Below are positions 1 through 8,953 of a DNA stretch of 31,319 bases, piece after piece. The stretch is from positions 9,440 through 40,758 of the forward strand of contig DEQC01000076.1 of NCBI GenBank assembly GCA_002359055.1, given 5' to 3'. Source of the DNA: Flavobacteriales bacterium UBA3376 (GTDB lineage: Bacteria; Bacteroidota; Bacteroidia; Flavobacteriales; Weeksellaceae). The notes under the pieces are model-generated. The model saw nothing but the letters and a program-made list of their open reading frames with translations. It had not been told where the DNA came from and made no database searches. A program made the position numbers and the translations under genes. Every line of letters starts with the position of its first letter. Positions within the stretch are counted from its first letter, which is position 1.

Positions 1-215
1 TATTTCTGAAAATTTACTTTGTTGGATTTTGAAATTATTTTTAAATAACTTCTAAAAACTCTTATTAACAAATAACCGATTATCAATAAAAATGCAATGT
101 AAACAATCAGCAAAGCGATGACATTTAGAACAGTTGCTAAAAATTCAGAAACTCCTAAATCGATTAAAAATTTCTCAAACCACACACTCAAATTCTCAGT
201 ATTCAAAAAGTTCAT
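1..215 (-). CDS. MscS-like mechanosensitive channel, N-terminal part (truncated by window edge)
   Basis: An open frame reads leftward from an ATG at 215 to the window edge without a stop, giving about 71 residues that begin MNFLNTENLSVWFEKFL. An amphipathic N-terminal stretch is followed by one clear membrane segment (about residues 28-49, rich in I, L, V) and then a basic segment (RVFRSYLKIISKSNK). This arrangement resembles the N-terminus of Bacteroidota small-conductance mechanosensitive channels (MscS family), which release solutes on osmotic downshock. The pore helix and the beta domain lie outside the window, so the family call rests on the N-terminal pattern only. It is divergent from the gene starting at 357, with about 140 bp between them. 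Confidence 0.5.
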   Translation of the reverse strand, partial: MNFLNTENLSVWFEKFLIDLGVSEFLATVLNVIALLIVYIAFLLIIGYLLIRVFRSYLKIISKSNKVNFQK

Positions 216-356
216 ATAAAATCTTTCATAGTTTTTATTTCACCAAAGCAATCTAATCAATTAGCTTCAAAATATTATCATTTTATTAACAATGTTAAAA
301 AATTATTTGTAATTTCGGTTATCCCTCAATTTTCTAAAACTTAAACTTATTTATCA

Positions 357-1043
357 ATGAAAACAAAATTATCAATTTTGATAGTATTGTCATTCTTTTA
401 CACATCTTCAGTCAAATCCCAAAGCTGTTTTCTAAATGTAGATTACAATAGTTTGGGTGCCTTATCTACAAAAACGAGTGATAAAAATCTGGACAATGCT
501 ATTTTAAATGAATATGATTTCTTGTCATACAAATTCAATGTTAAACCCAATTTATTTTTTATTTTCGATGGTTTTCAACCAGCGGCTTATGTAACCAATC
601 AAGTTTCAAATCCAAACTTTCCCGATGGAACTATTTTGCTTGGAATTTCGATGTTGCAAGAAGAATGCAATAGAACTTCTCCGAGAAATTGCACGGCAAT
701 TCCATTGGTTCTCGCGCATGAATTTGCCCATATTTTAGACATAAAATATCAAACGGGATTGACCGGAAAACACAAAGAATTATTTGCTGATTTTCTAACG
801 GGTTATTACTTTTTTTATAGAAGTTTTCAATTTCATTCACCATTCGAAAGAGAAGAAACTTTGACTTTTTATCAAAAAGATGAATATGCTTTCAACACAC
901 CTTTGTTTCATGGAACTCCCAATCAGAGGCAATCTGCTTTGTCAGCAGGTTTTCAATTGGCCTATAATTATGCAAGTGAAGACATTGAGTTGGAAATAGA
1001 ATCTGTGATTCAAATCGCTATTCCTTTTGTGAAACAATTTTAA
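357..1043 (+). CDS. Secreted HExxH zinc metallopeptidase-like protein
   Basis: The 228-residue product starts with a signal peptide (MKTKLSILIVLSFFYTSSVKS, likely cleaved near residue 20-22). It carries a zincin motif HEFAH at residues 121-125, followed 16 residues later by ELFADFLTGYY (141-151). In the neutral zinc metallopeptidase group (YpfJ-like) the corresponding ELxAD motif supplies the third zinc ligand. Four cysteines (24, 104, 112 and none near the active site beyond these) suggest at most limited disulphide bonding. It is probably an exported protease of unknown substrate. The gene stands alone: the upstream gene is divergent and a bidirectional terminator follows. A near-consensus -7 element (TAATTTCG, 310-317) lies 40 bp before the ATG. 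The catalytic motif is seen directly; the substrate and the exact family are not known. Confidence 0.6.
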   Translation: MKTKLSILIVLSFFYTSSVKSQSCFLNVDYNSLGALSTKTSDKNLDNAILNEYDFLSYKFNVKPNLFFIFDGFQPAAYVTNQVSNPNFPDGTILLGISMLQEECNRTSPRNCTAIPLVLAHEFAHILDIKYQTGLTGKHKELFADFLTGYYFFYRSFQFHSPFEREETLTFYQKDEYAFNTPLFHGTPNQRQSALSAGFQLAYNYASEDIELEIESVIQIAIPFVKQF

Positions 1044-1080
1044 ATGAATTTGAATGAATTAAATTTTATTTTAACAAAAA

Positions 1081-1104
1081 AATCCTGATTTTTCAATCAG
1101 GATT
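1081..1104. terminator. Bidirectional intrinsic terminator between convergent genes
   Basis: A 9-bp perfect stem, AATCCTGAT (1081-1089) with ATCAGGATT (1096-1104), encloses a 6-base loop. It is flanked by an A-run on the left and a T-run on the right, so it works on both strands. It sits between the convergent metallopeptidase gene (ends 1043) and the RND pump gene (ends 1125). Confidence 0.85.
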
Positions 1105-1124
1105 TTTTTATCATATTAAAGTTT

Positions 1125-4100
1125 TTAAATATCCTTAACTTCTTTATGAACGTAATCAGCTTTAATTTGTGCATCAATATCGATGGGTTCAGATTTTCCA
1201 AATCTATTCATCAATCCATCTAAAATTGAATAAACCACTGGAACGATAATTAAGGTTAAAAATAAGGAAGACAACAAACCTCCAATCAAAACCAAGGCCA
1301 ATCCGTTGTTCATTTCGGCAGCAGCACCTTTGGCAATTGCAATTGGAATCATACCAAAAATCATCGCTAAAGTCGTCATCAGAATTGGACGAAGACGCGC
1401 ATGATTGGCTTGAACCAAAGCATTGAAAGTCGATTCTCCTTCGGCTTTTCTTTGATTGGTAAAGTCCACAAGAAGAATAGCGTTTTTAGCAACTAATCCA
1501 ATCAACATGATCATACCTAAAATTGTAAATATGTTGATGGTATTGTCTGTCAATGCCAAAATTATCATAACTCCAATCAAGGATAAAGGAATAGAGAACA
1601 TCACGACAAATGGATGTAGATAACTGTTGTACAATCCAACCATGATCAGATAAACCAACAGAATTGCAGCCAATAAAGCAATACCCAAGGTACCAAAACC
1701 TTCTTCTTGCATTTCCATATCTCCACCCCAAGTGTAGCTCACTCCAACAGGTTTTTCTAATTGTGAGAAAACTCCTTCCCATTCAGCTGCAACGCTACCG
1801 GTCGAGCGACCTACTACTTGAGCTTTTACAGTAACAGATGGCGATTTATCACGTCTTTCTAAAACCGTTGGGCCTGAACTTTCAAAAACATCTGCAAACT
1901 GAGTCAATTTTATTTTTTGTCCAGCATTGTTGATAAACATCAAATTTCTAACATCTTCTATATTGGAACGATTGTATTCATCGTAGCGAATATTGATATC
2001 ATATTCGTATTCACCTGCTCTGAATTTTGAATCTGTATTACCACTAAAAGCTGTTTGCATCGTCATACCCACAGTTGCAAGGTCTAAACCTAATTTTGAC
2101 ATTTTATCGCGATTCACCTGAACATTGATTTCCGGATTCCCATCTTCAACTGACAATTCTATTTCGGTAGCACCACTAATTTTCCTTAATTCAGCTTCTG
2201 CTTTTCTTGCAAAAACCATTGCGCTATCGAGAGGCGATCCTATAACAACCAATTGAAGTGGTGCATCATCAGCAGATACAAGCCCTACTGGCATAGTACT
2301 TACTTTTGCATTGACCAATTTTTCTTCTAATTCACGTCTTACTTTGGCAGCAAAAATGAAGGTATTTTCGTCTCTTTCGTTTTTATCAGTCAAAATTACA
2401 TTTACTTCCCCTTCATAACTTGTGCTTTGGACACCACCAAATCCAGTACTCGTTTGCCCAACCATCGCAATCATATCTACTACTTCAGGTTTGCTTCTTA
2501 AAAATTTCTCCGTTTCTTGAATTGCGAAGTTGGTTTGTTCTAATGAAGAATCTTTTGGTAATTCAATTTGAATCAAAAATTCTCCTCTGTCCATTTTAGG
2601 AAAAAACTCAGTTCCTATGAATCCAAAACCTATCAATGCAAATGAACCTATAAACAAGGTTGTCGCAATTCCTAAAGTCAACAACTTTGTCCAAGTGCTT
2701 TTCAAACTCCATTTCAATAAATTCGAAATCCAATGAGTGAATTTATCTAATTGTTTTTCAAACCATAAAATGAATTTTTGATAGAGGTTTTTTCCCTCAA
2801 TTTTTTCGATTCGTCCATATCGTGAGAAAAGCCAAGGTACTATGGTAAAAGATGCCAACAACGAGAAAGCTGTTGCAATCATTACTGTAACTGCAAATTG
2901 TTTGATGATGTTTGACACCAAATCATCGGTCATAGAAATCGGTAGGAATACTACAATAATTACCAAAGTAATGGCAACAACTGTAAATCCAATTTCAGTC
3001 GCTCCGTCGTAAGCCGCTCTGTATTTGTTTTTACCCATTTCCATGTGTCGATGTATATTTTCTAAAACTACAATCGCATCATCGACCAGAATTCCAACCA
3101 CTAATGACAAAGCTGTTAAACTCATCAAGTTCAAAGTATATCCCATAAAATATACACCAATGAAAGTGGCTAACAATGAAGCCGGGATAGAAACCATTAC
3201 AATCAGAGCGTTTCTGAAACTATGCAAGAATAAAAGCATAACTGCAGCAACTAAGAAAACAGCGATAAACAAGTCTTTGATAACATTATTAGCTGCTACA
3301 AGTGTAAACTCAGATGTATCGTTGGCTACAGTTAATTGAATATTAATATTTTCATAATCCTTTTCAAGTTGTTTCAAAGTTTGTAAAACACCTTCACTTA
3401 CAGCAACTGCGTTCGCATCTGATTGTTTCATCACTTGTATAAGAATTGCATCTTCTTGATTGAAACGCGCTATATTTTCAGCATCTTTTTGAGTATCCTG
3501 AACATCGGCCACATCTTTTAATCGAATTTGAACGCCATCTTTTTCACTGATGACTAAATTTCTTAATTCATCAACAGTGGTATATTTTCCAACCAAACGA
3601 ATCAAAGTCGCATTGTCTCTTGTTTTAACACTCCCCGTCGGGAAATCTAAGTTTGAAGCTTCTATAATTTGTCGAGCTTGCAAAATAGATAATCCATAAC
3701 CTTCTAATTTTCTTTGGTCAAAGTTTACTTGAATTTCACGTTCTTGACCACCGATTAGATTGACTTGTGCAACTCCTGGAACACGTGAAATAACCGGTTC
3801 TATGGTTTTGTCCAACAAATCATAGAAAGCAACGTTGTCAATATCAGCAGTTGCAGCAACTGTAATAATTGGCATATCGTCCAAAGAGAATTTGACCAAT
3901 GATGGTGGATCTACATCTTCTGGTAAATCTGCTAAAATTGCATTTACATTTCTTTGAGCTTCGTTCAAAGAAAAGTCCACATCAGCTTCTGGATTGAGCT
4001 GAACCATAACCAAGGACAAACTTTCATAAGATTTCGATTCGATCTTTTTAATGTTTTCCATGGATGAGACAGCGTCTTCTATCTTTTTTGTAACTGTATT

Positions 4101-4280
4101 TTCAATTTCCGAAGGCGAAGCACCTGGATAAACTGTAGAAATCGTAATTACGTTTACTTCAAATTTAGGTACCAATTCATAACCCAATTTAGTATATGAA
4201 AATAATCCTCCCAAAATGAGAATAGTAAACAATACAACTACAAGCGTTGGTCTTTTTATTGAAATCCCTGGAATATTCAT
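1125..4280 (-). CDS. RND multidrug efflux pump, inner-membrane permease (AcrB/MexB-like)
   Basis: This 1051-residue protein has the usual length and layout of a hydrophobe/amphiphile RND transporter. It has an N-terminal TM1 (about residues 11-30), a first large periplasmic loop, and a TM2-TM6 block from about 336. A second periplasmic loop and a TM8-TM12 block follow, ending in NNGLALVLIGGLLSSLFLT. The proton-relay aspartate pair in TM4 is present (GILVDDAIVVLEN, D400-D401). It exchanges protons for drugs or other amphiphiles and works with the adaptor and the outer-membrane channel encoded just upstream. Its ATG overlaps the adaptor stop by 4 bp, indicating translational coupling. It is the last gene of the tetR-tolC-adaptor-pump operon and is followed by a terminator. 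The substrate cannot be read from the sequence. Confidence 0.93.
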   Translation of the reverse strand: MNIPGISIKRPTLVVVLFTILILGGLFSYTKLGYELVPKFEVNVITISTVYPGASPSEIENTVTKKIEDAVSSMENIKKIESKSYESLSLVMVQLNPEADVDFSLNEAQRNVNAILADLPEDVDPPSLVKFSLDDMPIITVAATADIDNVAFYDLLDKTIEPVISRVPGVAQVNLIGGQEREIQVNFDQRKLEGYGLSILQARQIIEASNLDFPTGSVKTRDNATLIRLVGKYTTVDELRNLVISEKDGVQIRLKDVADVQDTQKDAENIARFNQEDAILIQVMKQSDANAVAVSEGVLQTLKQLEKDYENINIQLTVANDTSEFTLVAANNVIKDLFIAVFLVAAVMLLFLHSFRNALIVMVSIPASLLATFIGVYFMGYTLNLMSLTALSLVVGILVDDAIVVLENIHRHMEMGKNKYRAAYDGATEIGFTVVAITLVIIVVFLPISMTDDLVSNIIKQFAVTVMIATAFSLLASFTIVPWLFSRYGRIEKIEGKNLYQKFILWFEKQLDKFTHWISNLLKWSLKSTWTKLLTLGIATTLFIGSFALIGFGFIGTEFFPKMDRGEFLIQIELPKDSSLEQTNFAIQETEKFLRSKPEVVDMIAMVGQTSTGFGGVQSTSYEGEVNVILTDKNERDENTFIFAAKVRRELEEKLVNAKVSTMPVGLVSADDAPLQLVVIGSPLDSAMVFARKAEAELRKISGATEIELSVEDGNPEINVQVNRDKMSKLGLDLATVGMTMQTAFSGNTDSKFRAGEYEYDINIRYDEYNRSNIEDVRNLMFINNAGQKIKLTQFADVFESSGPTVLERRDKSPSVTVKAQVVGRSTGSVAAEWEGVFSQLEKPVGVSYTWGGDMEMQEEGFGTLGIALLAAILLVYLIMVGLYNSYLHPFVVMFSIPLSLIGVMIILALTDNTINIFTILGMIMLIGLVAKNAILLVDFTNQRKAEGESTFNALVQANHARLRPILMTTLAMIFGMIPIAIAKGAAAEMNNGLALVLIGGLLSSLFLTLIIVPVVYSILDGLMNRFGKSEPIDIDAQIKADYVHKEVKDI

Positions 4281-5350
4281 TCATTCATTATTTTAACAGT
4301 TACACCATCATTTAAATTGATATGCCCCGTTGTAACGACTACTTCACTTTCGTTCAAACCATCTAAGATTTCAATATATTCACCGAAATTTCTACCGATT
4401 TGAACTTTTTTCAATTGAACCTTAGCATTTTCTACTACAAAAACTTGTTGATTGTTCAGTCCTCCTACAAATGCTTTTCGCTCAACGGTTAAAATCGGTG
4501 CCGATACTGCATCATCATTCGATGAGAAAATCGCAGTTCCATACATACCTGCTCTCAAATCATTGGATGAATTATCTACAAGAATATCCACTGGGAAATT
4601 CAGAGAAGCACTTGCTTTTGGAGCGATGAATGTAATTCTACCATCGAATTCCTTTTCGGGATAAACACTTGCTTTGACTTTGATTTGATCACCTACTTTA
4701 TAATTGACAATTTGACTTTCATCAACATCTACTCTTAACTTTAGGTTAGAAACATTTACAATTTCAAACATAGGTGTGCCTGGAGAAACAAATGATCCAG
4801 GTTCAATGAATCGTTGATTGACAATTCCACTTATGGTCGCTTTAACATTAGTGTCACCTACTCTAATTCTTGCTTGATCGAGCTGAGCTTTTGCATTTTT
4901 CAGTTGTAATCTTGACATATCGACTTGTTGTTGAGTCACACCACCAGTTTTCAAAGCATTTTCAAATCTCTGATTGTCGGTCAAAGCGTTTTGATAAGCA
5001 GCTTCAGCAGCTGATAAATCAATTGACTGTTGGTCAGAACGAATGACTGCCAAAGTTTGCCCTACATGAACTCGACTTCCTTCTTCGACCAATACACGTA
5101 CAACTTTCCCTGCAGTTTCAGATGGAAAGTTCAACTCTTGTTCAGGTTCAAATATTCCATTGACTAAAAAATCAGTTTCAATATTTCTATAAGCTACAGT
5201 CGAAACATTTACAGAAATACTATCGTTGCTTTGTGCAACAATTCTCGTTTCTTCTTCCGACCTTTTTTTATTGTTCGATAAAGTTAGCCCTCCCCAAATC
5301 AATAAGCCAACTACTACTATTATAGCGATTAAATTTTTTACTATTTTCAT
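4277..5350 (-). CDS. RND efflux periplasmic adaptor (membrane fusion protein, AcrA/MexA-like)
   Basis: This 357-residue adaptor opens with a membrane anchor (about residues 4-23, IAIIVVVGLLIWGG). A split biotinyl-lipoyl domain follows: first half about 70-105 with PSETAGKVVRVLVEEGSRV, second half about 168-200 with VKATISGIVNQRFIEPGSFV. An alpha-hairpin lies between the halves (about 110-165), and a beta-barrel and membrane-proximal domain follow. There is no lipobox, so it is probably held by the uncleaved N-terminal helix. It bridges the pump and the TolC-like channel. The start at 5350 leaves 6 bp from the TolC-like stop, and the stop overlaps the pump start by 4 bp. Confidence 0.92.
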   Translation of the reverse strand: MKIVKNLIAIIVVVGLLIWGGLTLSNNKKRSEEETRIVAQSNDSISVNVSTVAYRNIETDFLVNGIFEPEQELNFPSETAGKVVRVLVEEGSRVHVGQTLAVIRSDQQSIDLSAAEAAYQNALTDNQRFENALKTGGVTQQQVDMSRLQLKNAKAQLDQARIRVGDTNVKATISGIVNQRFIEPGSFVSPGTPMFEIVNVSNLKLRVDVDESQIVNYKVGDQIKVKASVYPEKEFDGRITFIAPKASASLNFPVDILVDNSSNDLRAGMYGTAIFSSNDDAVSAPILTVERKAFVGGLNNQQVFVVENAKVQLKKVQIGRNFGEYIEILDGLNESEVVVTTGHINLNDGVTVKIMNE

Positions 5351-5356
5351 AATGAT

Positions 5357-6712
5357 TTATTTCAGTGAATCTAATTCTCCTTTTGATTTCAATAATTGAA
5401 TTTCTGCCAATTTAAATTGTAAAACTGCTGATGAATAATTATTTTTAGCATTGACCAAGGCATTTTCTGCTTCGATTAAATCCGTCAAAGTCGCTAAACC
5501 CAATTGATAATTATTGTTGGTATTGTTGACTACTTTTTCCGCCAATTCTACATTGTCCCTTTGCCCATCAATTGCAATGATTGCATTTTCGATTTGTGAT
5601 TTTGAATTTCTATATTCTAAATCCAATCCCAGTTTACTATTTATAATTTCCTGCTCAATTGTTCTGAGTTCAATATCGGCTTGATTGACTTTTGATTTGA
5701 TTGCAAATCCATTGAAAATTGGAATTTGTAAATTCAATGAAATGGCTGAAAAATCGGACCAATAAACGCCTTTGCCTAAACCAGCTCCAATTGGAAATCT
5801 CTCGCCTTGTCCTAAATAACTATAAGAAGCGGACAATGATAATTTTGGGTAATATGCTGCTTTAAAGGCTTCTTTTTGAAGGTTCAACAATTCTTCTTGT
5901 TTTTTCAACAATTTAAATTCAGTTCTATTTTCAGTATCAATCGATTCGGCAAGTAATAATTCTTCTACTTGAAAATCCTCATCCAACAATTTTATATTTT
6001 GTTCAATTGGCATTCCCATATAAAATTTCAAAGCATTCTCTTGCAATTGAACAGCATTTAGCAATTGTTGACGCGTGGACATTAAATTTGTCAATTGTAC
6101 TTCTACTCTATCTAAATCAATTTCTCTTGCCAATCCATTTTCGTACAAACTCTTTATGATATCTCTTGTCTTTTCTACATTTTGTAAACTTTCTTCAATG
6201 GTATTGAGCTGCTCTTTCTGAACGAAAACATTGTAATAAGCCGTGGCTACTCTTTCAATTACTTGTTCTTCGGTCAATTGCGCATTGATCAAATAAAATT
6301 CACGAGTAGTTTTGGCTGCTTTCAAACCAGTAAAAACGGTTTGATCGAATAAATTTTGCTCCAAAACCACTCCTGCAACAGAGTTCCATTTCTGCCCCAT
6401 AGCCAAAACGATGAAAGGATCCGGATTGACTTCTCCTCCTGGGAAACTGCTCGAAGGAATTGCAGTTTCTTGTAAGATAGGATTGTAAGTAATCCCACCA
6501 TGAGCATTGATTTTTGGTAAGGCTCCTGCTCTTGCTTCTTGAATCAAATATTCGCTGTTTTCGATCAGTAATTCTGCTTTCTTAGCTTCAGCTTTATTTT
6601 CTAATGCATAATTTACTGCATCTTTCAACGAAATGACCTCAAGGTTTTGAGACATCGCAAAAATTGATAACAGCAAAAACAAAACATTTAAACTTATTTT
6701 TTTGAATCTCAT
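5357..6712 (-). CDS. TolC-family outer-membrane efflux channel
   Basis: The 451-residue protein has a signal peptide (MRFKKISLNVLFLLLSIFAMSQ) followed by two outer-membrane-efflux repeats. The long amphipathic helical stretches (about residues 30-90, 150-230, 260-290 and 350-450) are rich in N, Q, L, E and K, as in the periplasmic tunnel of TolC homologues. Shorter beta-forming segments containing SSSFPGGEVNPDPF and SYLGQGERFPIGAGL are probably the barrel strands. It provides the exit duct for the RND pump. It begins only 3 bp after the TetR stop codon, so regulator and channel share one transcript. Confidence 0.92.
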   Translation of the reverse strand: MRFKKISLNVLFLLLSIFAMSQNLEVISLKDAVNYALENKAEAKKAELLIENSEYLIQEARAGALPKINAHGGITYNPILQETAIPSSSFPGGEVNPDPFIVLAMGQKWNSVAGVVLEQNLFDQTVFTGLKAAKTTREFYLINAQLTEEQVIERVATAYYNVFVQKEQLNTIEESLQNVEKTRDIIKSLYENGLAREIDLDRVEVQLTNLMSTRQQLLNAVQLQENALKFYMGMPIEQNIKLLDEDFQVEELLLAESIDTENRTEFKLLKKQEELLNLQKEAFKAAYYPKLSLSASYSYLGQGERFPIGAGLGKGVYWSDFSAISLNLQIPIFNGFAIKSKVNQADIELRTIEQEIINSKLGLDLEYRNSKSQIENAIIAIDGQRDNVELAEKVVNNTNNNYQLGLATLTDLIEAENALVNAKNNYSSAVLQFKLAEIQLLKSKGELDSLK

Positions 6713-6715
6713 TGG

Positions 6716-7312
6716 TTACTTTTTAAACAACATTTTCATTATTATTTCTTTTCTTTCACTGATAAGTTTATCAAAATCTTCTTCCGATATGTTCAATTTC
6801 ATCCGAATCAATGGACGAACTGCCAAAGGAAATGAAATCAATGAACCTAAATTCAATAAAAATTGTACAGGTGAAATGTCCTCTATGGTTCCTTTTCTAA
6901 TTTCTTCCTGATATTCTTTAAAAAATTTAATCCTACCTTCCTCATTGGCTTCATATTCTTCATAAATCCCCGTATCATTGATCCTCGTCACTAAATAAGT
7001 TTCTAAATAAGGGTATTCAATCGCTTTTTGCAATGAATATTCAATATGCTTTTCAACTTTTTCCTTAAATGGTAAATCAGAATAAAGCAAACGAGTTCTC
7101 AACTTATATTCCTTGTACATCGCATCTTGATAAACAAGCGTAAATAAGTTGTCGCGTGAACGAAAATAATAATTAATCAAAGTGCGATTTACACCTGCTC
7201 TGTCAGCAATTTCTTGTGTAGTCGCATTGAATCGCCCTTCTTTGAAAAGCAAATCAGATACAGTCTTCTTGATTTTCTCTTCAGTTTCTAAATCCTTTTT
7301 GTCATTGACCAT
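6716..7312 (-). CDS. TetR/AcrR-family transcriptional repressor of the efflux operon
   Basis: The 198-residue protein has an N-terminal TetR DNA-binding domain: helix-turn-helix at about residues 31-57, containing TTQEIADRAGVNRTLINYYF, followed by the RSRDNLF junction typical of the family. A helical ligand-binding/dimerisation domain follows. It is the first gene of the efflux operon, 3 bp upstream of the TolC-like gene, so it probably represses its own promoter and is released by a pump substrate. Two palindromes in the 113-bp upstream region fit TetR-dimer operators. The family is certain; the inducer is unknown. Confidence 0.9.
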   Translation of the reverse strand: MVNDKKDLETEEKIKKTVSDLLFKEGRFNATTQEIADRAGVNRTLINYYFRSRDNLFTLVYQDAMYKEYKLRTRLLYSDLPFKEKVEKHIEYSLQKAIEYPYLETYLVTRINDTGIYEEYEANEEGRIKFFKEYQEEIRKGTIEDISPVQFLLNLGSLISFPLAVRPLIRMKLNISEEDFDKLISERKEIIMKMLFKK

Positions 7313-7338
7313 ACACTATTTAATTTAGACAATTATGT

Positions 7339-7393
7339 TTGACGGTTTTGTCAACGCAAAGGTAAATGAATTATTTAAATGAACAGTTCATTT
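7339..7393 (-). promoter_or_regulatory. Efflux-operon promoter with two putative TetR operators
   Basis: Reading the minus strand, a perfect Bacteroidota -7 element TACCTTTG lies at 7364-7357, about 45 bp before the tetR ATG. Just downstream is the inverted repeat TTGAC-N6-GTCAA (7339-7354), near the likely transcription start. Just upstream is a perfect 8-1-8 palindrome AAATGAAC/GTTCATTT (7377-7393), where the -33 region should be. A repressor dimer at either site would block polymerase. No good -33 TTTG is seen at the usual spacing. Confidence 0.6.
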
Positions 7394-7425
7394 TTTACAT
7401 TTTTGTCAAATATTATTTCTAAAGA

Positions 7426-8814
7426 TTAAATGGATTCTTCAGAAAATGATAACCCATTGACCTCCAATCTCAAACTCGCTTCTGCATCGATAACAACTGT
7501 TAAAAAATCTTCGAACAATAGCACTTGTTGAGGTTCTAAACGATAAATATTTCCTTTGATAAAAATACCAGGAAAATATTCTCTGTTAAAATTTTGCATC
7601 AAACTAACTTTTGTTTCGTCGATCAAATCACCCACAGGAATTCCATATTCTTCTGAAATCAAACGAATTATTTTTTTATTGAATAAATTGGAAATACTTT
7701 TTTTTAAGATATTTTTCGTTTTCAAATCGAAGCTTACGTTTGATAAAGCGATTTTTTGTTTTTCTGAATCATAATAAGGTTTACCTTTGATAGTAGTTGT
7801 TCCTTTGACTTGACCATCGGTTTCAACTTCCAAAACCAACAAATCTTTCTCAGCAAAAATCTTCATGTCTATAATTTTCACTTTGTTTCTTTCTGAAGTC
7901 AAAGAAAACTCTTGACCAACAAATTGAGCGTCGGCCATTCGTTGAGCATCTTCAAAAGATACATTGACAGTAGTTTTCAAATTAAAATCATTGGCCAAAT
8001 CATTTTTCAATTTGAAATCTGGAAAACTCACAGCAAAAGGTGTAGGAATTGGAAAACGTCCGATATAGGTTTCTGAAAATAAATCCAAACCAATGCTCGC
8101 AGTGATGTAATTTGAATAGATCTTCATCGGTGTCATATAAACCTGGTCCGGAGTAATTTTCAACCAAGTATTGAATTCTTCAGACAAATTTATAGGCAAT
8201 GAAAATTGATTCCACAATTCCAATAAATAAGGTTTTAGGTCGAATTTTTCTTTGATTTGTTCGTCAATGATCGTTGTGAACTCATTTTGTTGTTCTCTCA
8301 ATCGTTTTTCTACTATACTTGTCACTGGAATTTTAACTCTCCCAAAATCTAAGACAGGCTCTTCTGTCCATTGAAAGCCTTGGGCTTTGGTTTTTGTTTC
8401 TAAAGTCCAATCGGATTTAAAATCTACTGAACTAACGAATTGCATATCCACTCCAAAGTTGGTTTCTTGATAGACATAATAACCCAACCCCCCATATCCT
8501 TGAGAGGACCAAATTTTCAATGGTACGTTGATCAACAATCGATTGTCTTTCAAGGCAGTAATCTTTATATCACCATCTTTTATAACTTTAACTTTGAATT
8601 GATCATTGTCGTTGTCCGTATAAGAATTATCTTCATAAATCACTCCTGAAACGGTGTAGTTGACCAAGGAATTGATGTCTTCAATCGGAATTGATAGTGG
8701 TAAAGTTATATGAGATTTGAGTTTGGGAAACTTAACAGCTTTTGATTGTGCAAAAGTTAAATTTCCCAATATAATAATTGGAACAATGTATTTAAAGAGA
8801 GATAAAGGTTTCAT
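7426..8814 (-). CDS. Exported DUF4403-like protein
   Basis: The 462-residue protein has a signal peptide (MKPLSLFKYIVPIIILGNLTFAQ) and no lipobox, so it is periplasmic or outer-membrane associated. The rest is a beta-rich sequence with no catalytic motif that I can see. Its overall form matches the DUF4403 family, which is common in Bacteroidota and has no established function: an opening segment containing LPLSIPIEDINSLVNYTVSG, a central PVTSIVEKRLREQQ, and a C-terminal stretch with IIRLISEEYGIPVGDLI. It stands between acs and tetR on the same strand but has its own spacing on both sides (139 and 113 bp), so an operon with either is doubtful. Confidence 0.6.
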   Translation of the reverse strand: MKPLSLFKYIVPIIILGNLTFAQSKAVKFPKLKSHITLPLSIPIEDINSLVNYTVSGVIYEDNSYTDNDNDQFKVKVIKDGDIKITALKDNRLLINVPLKIWSSQGYGGLGYYVYQETNFGVDMQFVSSVDFKSDWTLETKTKAQGFQWTEEPVLDFGRVKIPVTSIVEKRLREQQNEFTTIIDEQIKEKFDLKPYLLELWNQFSLPINLSEEFNTWLKITPDQVYMTPMKIYSNYITASIGLDLFSETYIGRFPIPTPFAVSFPDFKLKNDLANDFNLKTTVNVSFEDAQRMADAQFVGQEFSLTSERNKVKIIDMKIFAEKDLLVLEVETDGQVKGTTTIKGKPYYDSEKQKIALSNVSFDLKTKNILKKSISNLFNKKIIRLISEEYGIPVGDLIDETKVSLMQNFNREYFPGIFIKGNIYRLEPQQVLLFEDFLTVVIDAEASLRLEVNGLSFSEESI

Positions 8815-8899
8815 TTTATGATTTTCAAATTATTTTATAAACCTTCACTTGCTATTCAAATAGAAGACCAATGTCAATTTTTTTTAGAAATTTATTAAA

Positions 8900-8930
8900 A
8901 AAGGCTTGAACTTTTTTTGTTCAAGCCTTT
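8900..8930 (-). terminator. Intrinsic terminator after acs
   Basis: A 12-bp perfect stem, AAAGGCTTGAAC (8900-8911) with GTTCAAGCCTTT (8919-8930), encloses a 7-T loop. On the minus strand it ends in a T-rich tract, 24 bp after the acetyl-CoA synthetase stop. Confidence 0.85.
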
Positions 8931-8953
8931 AGAATTAAATCAACTGTAAAAAA

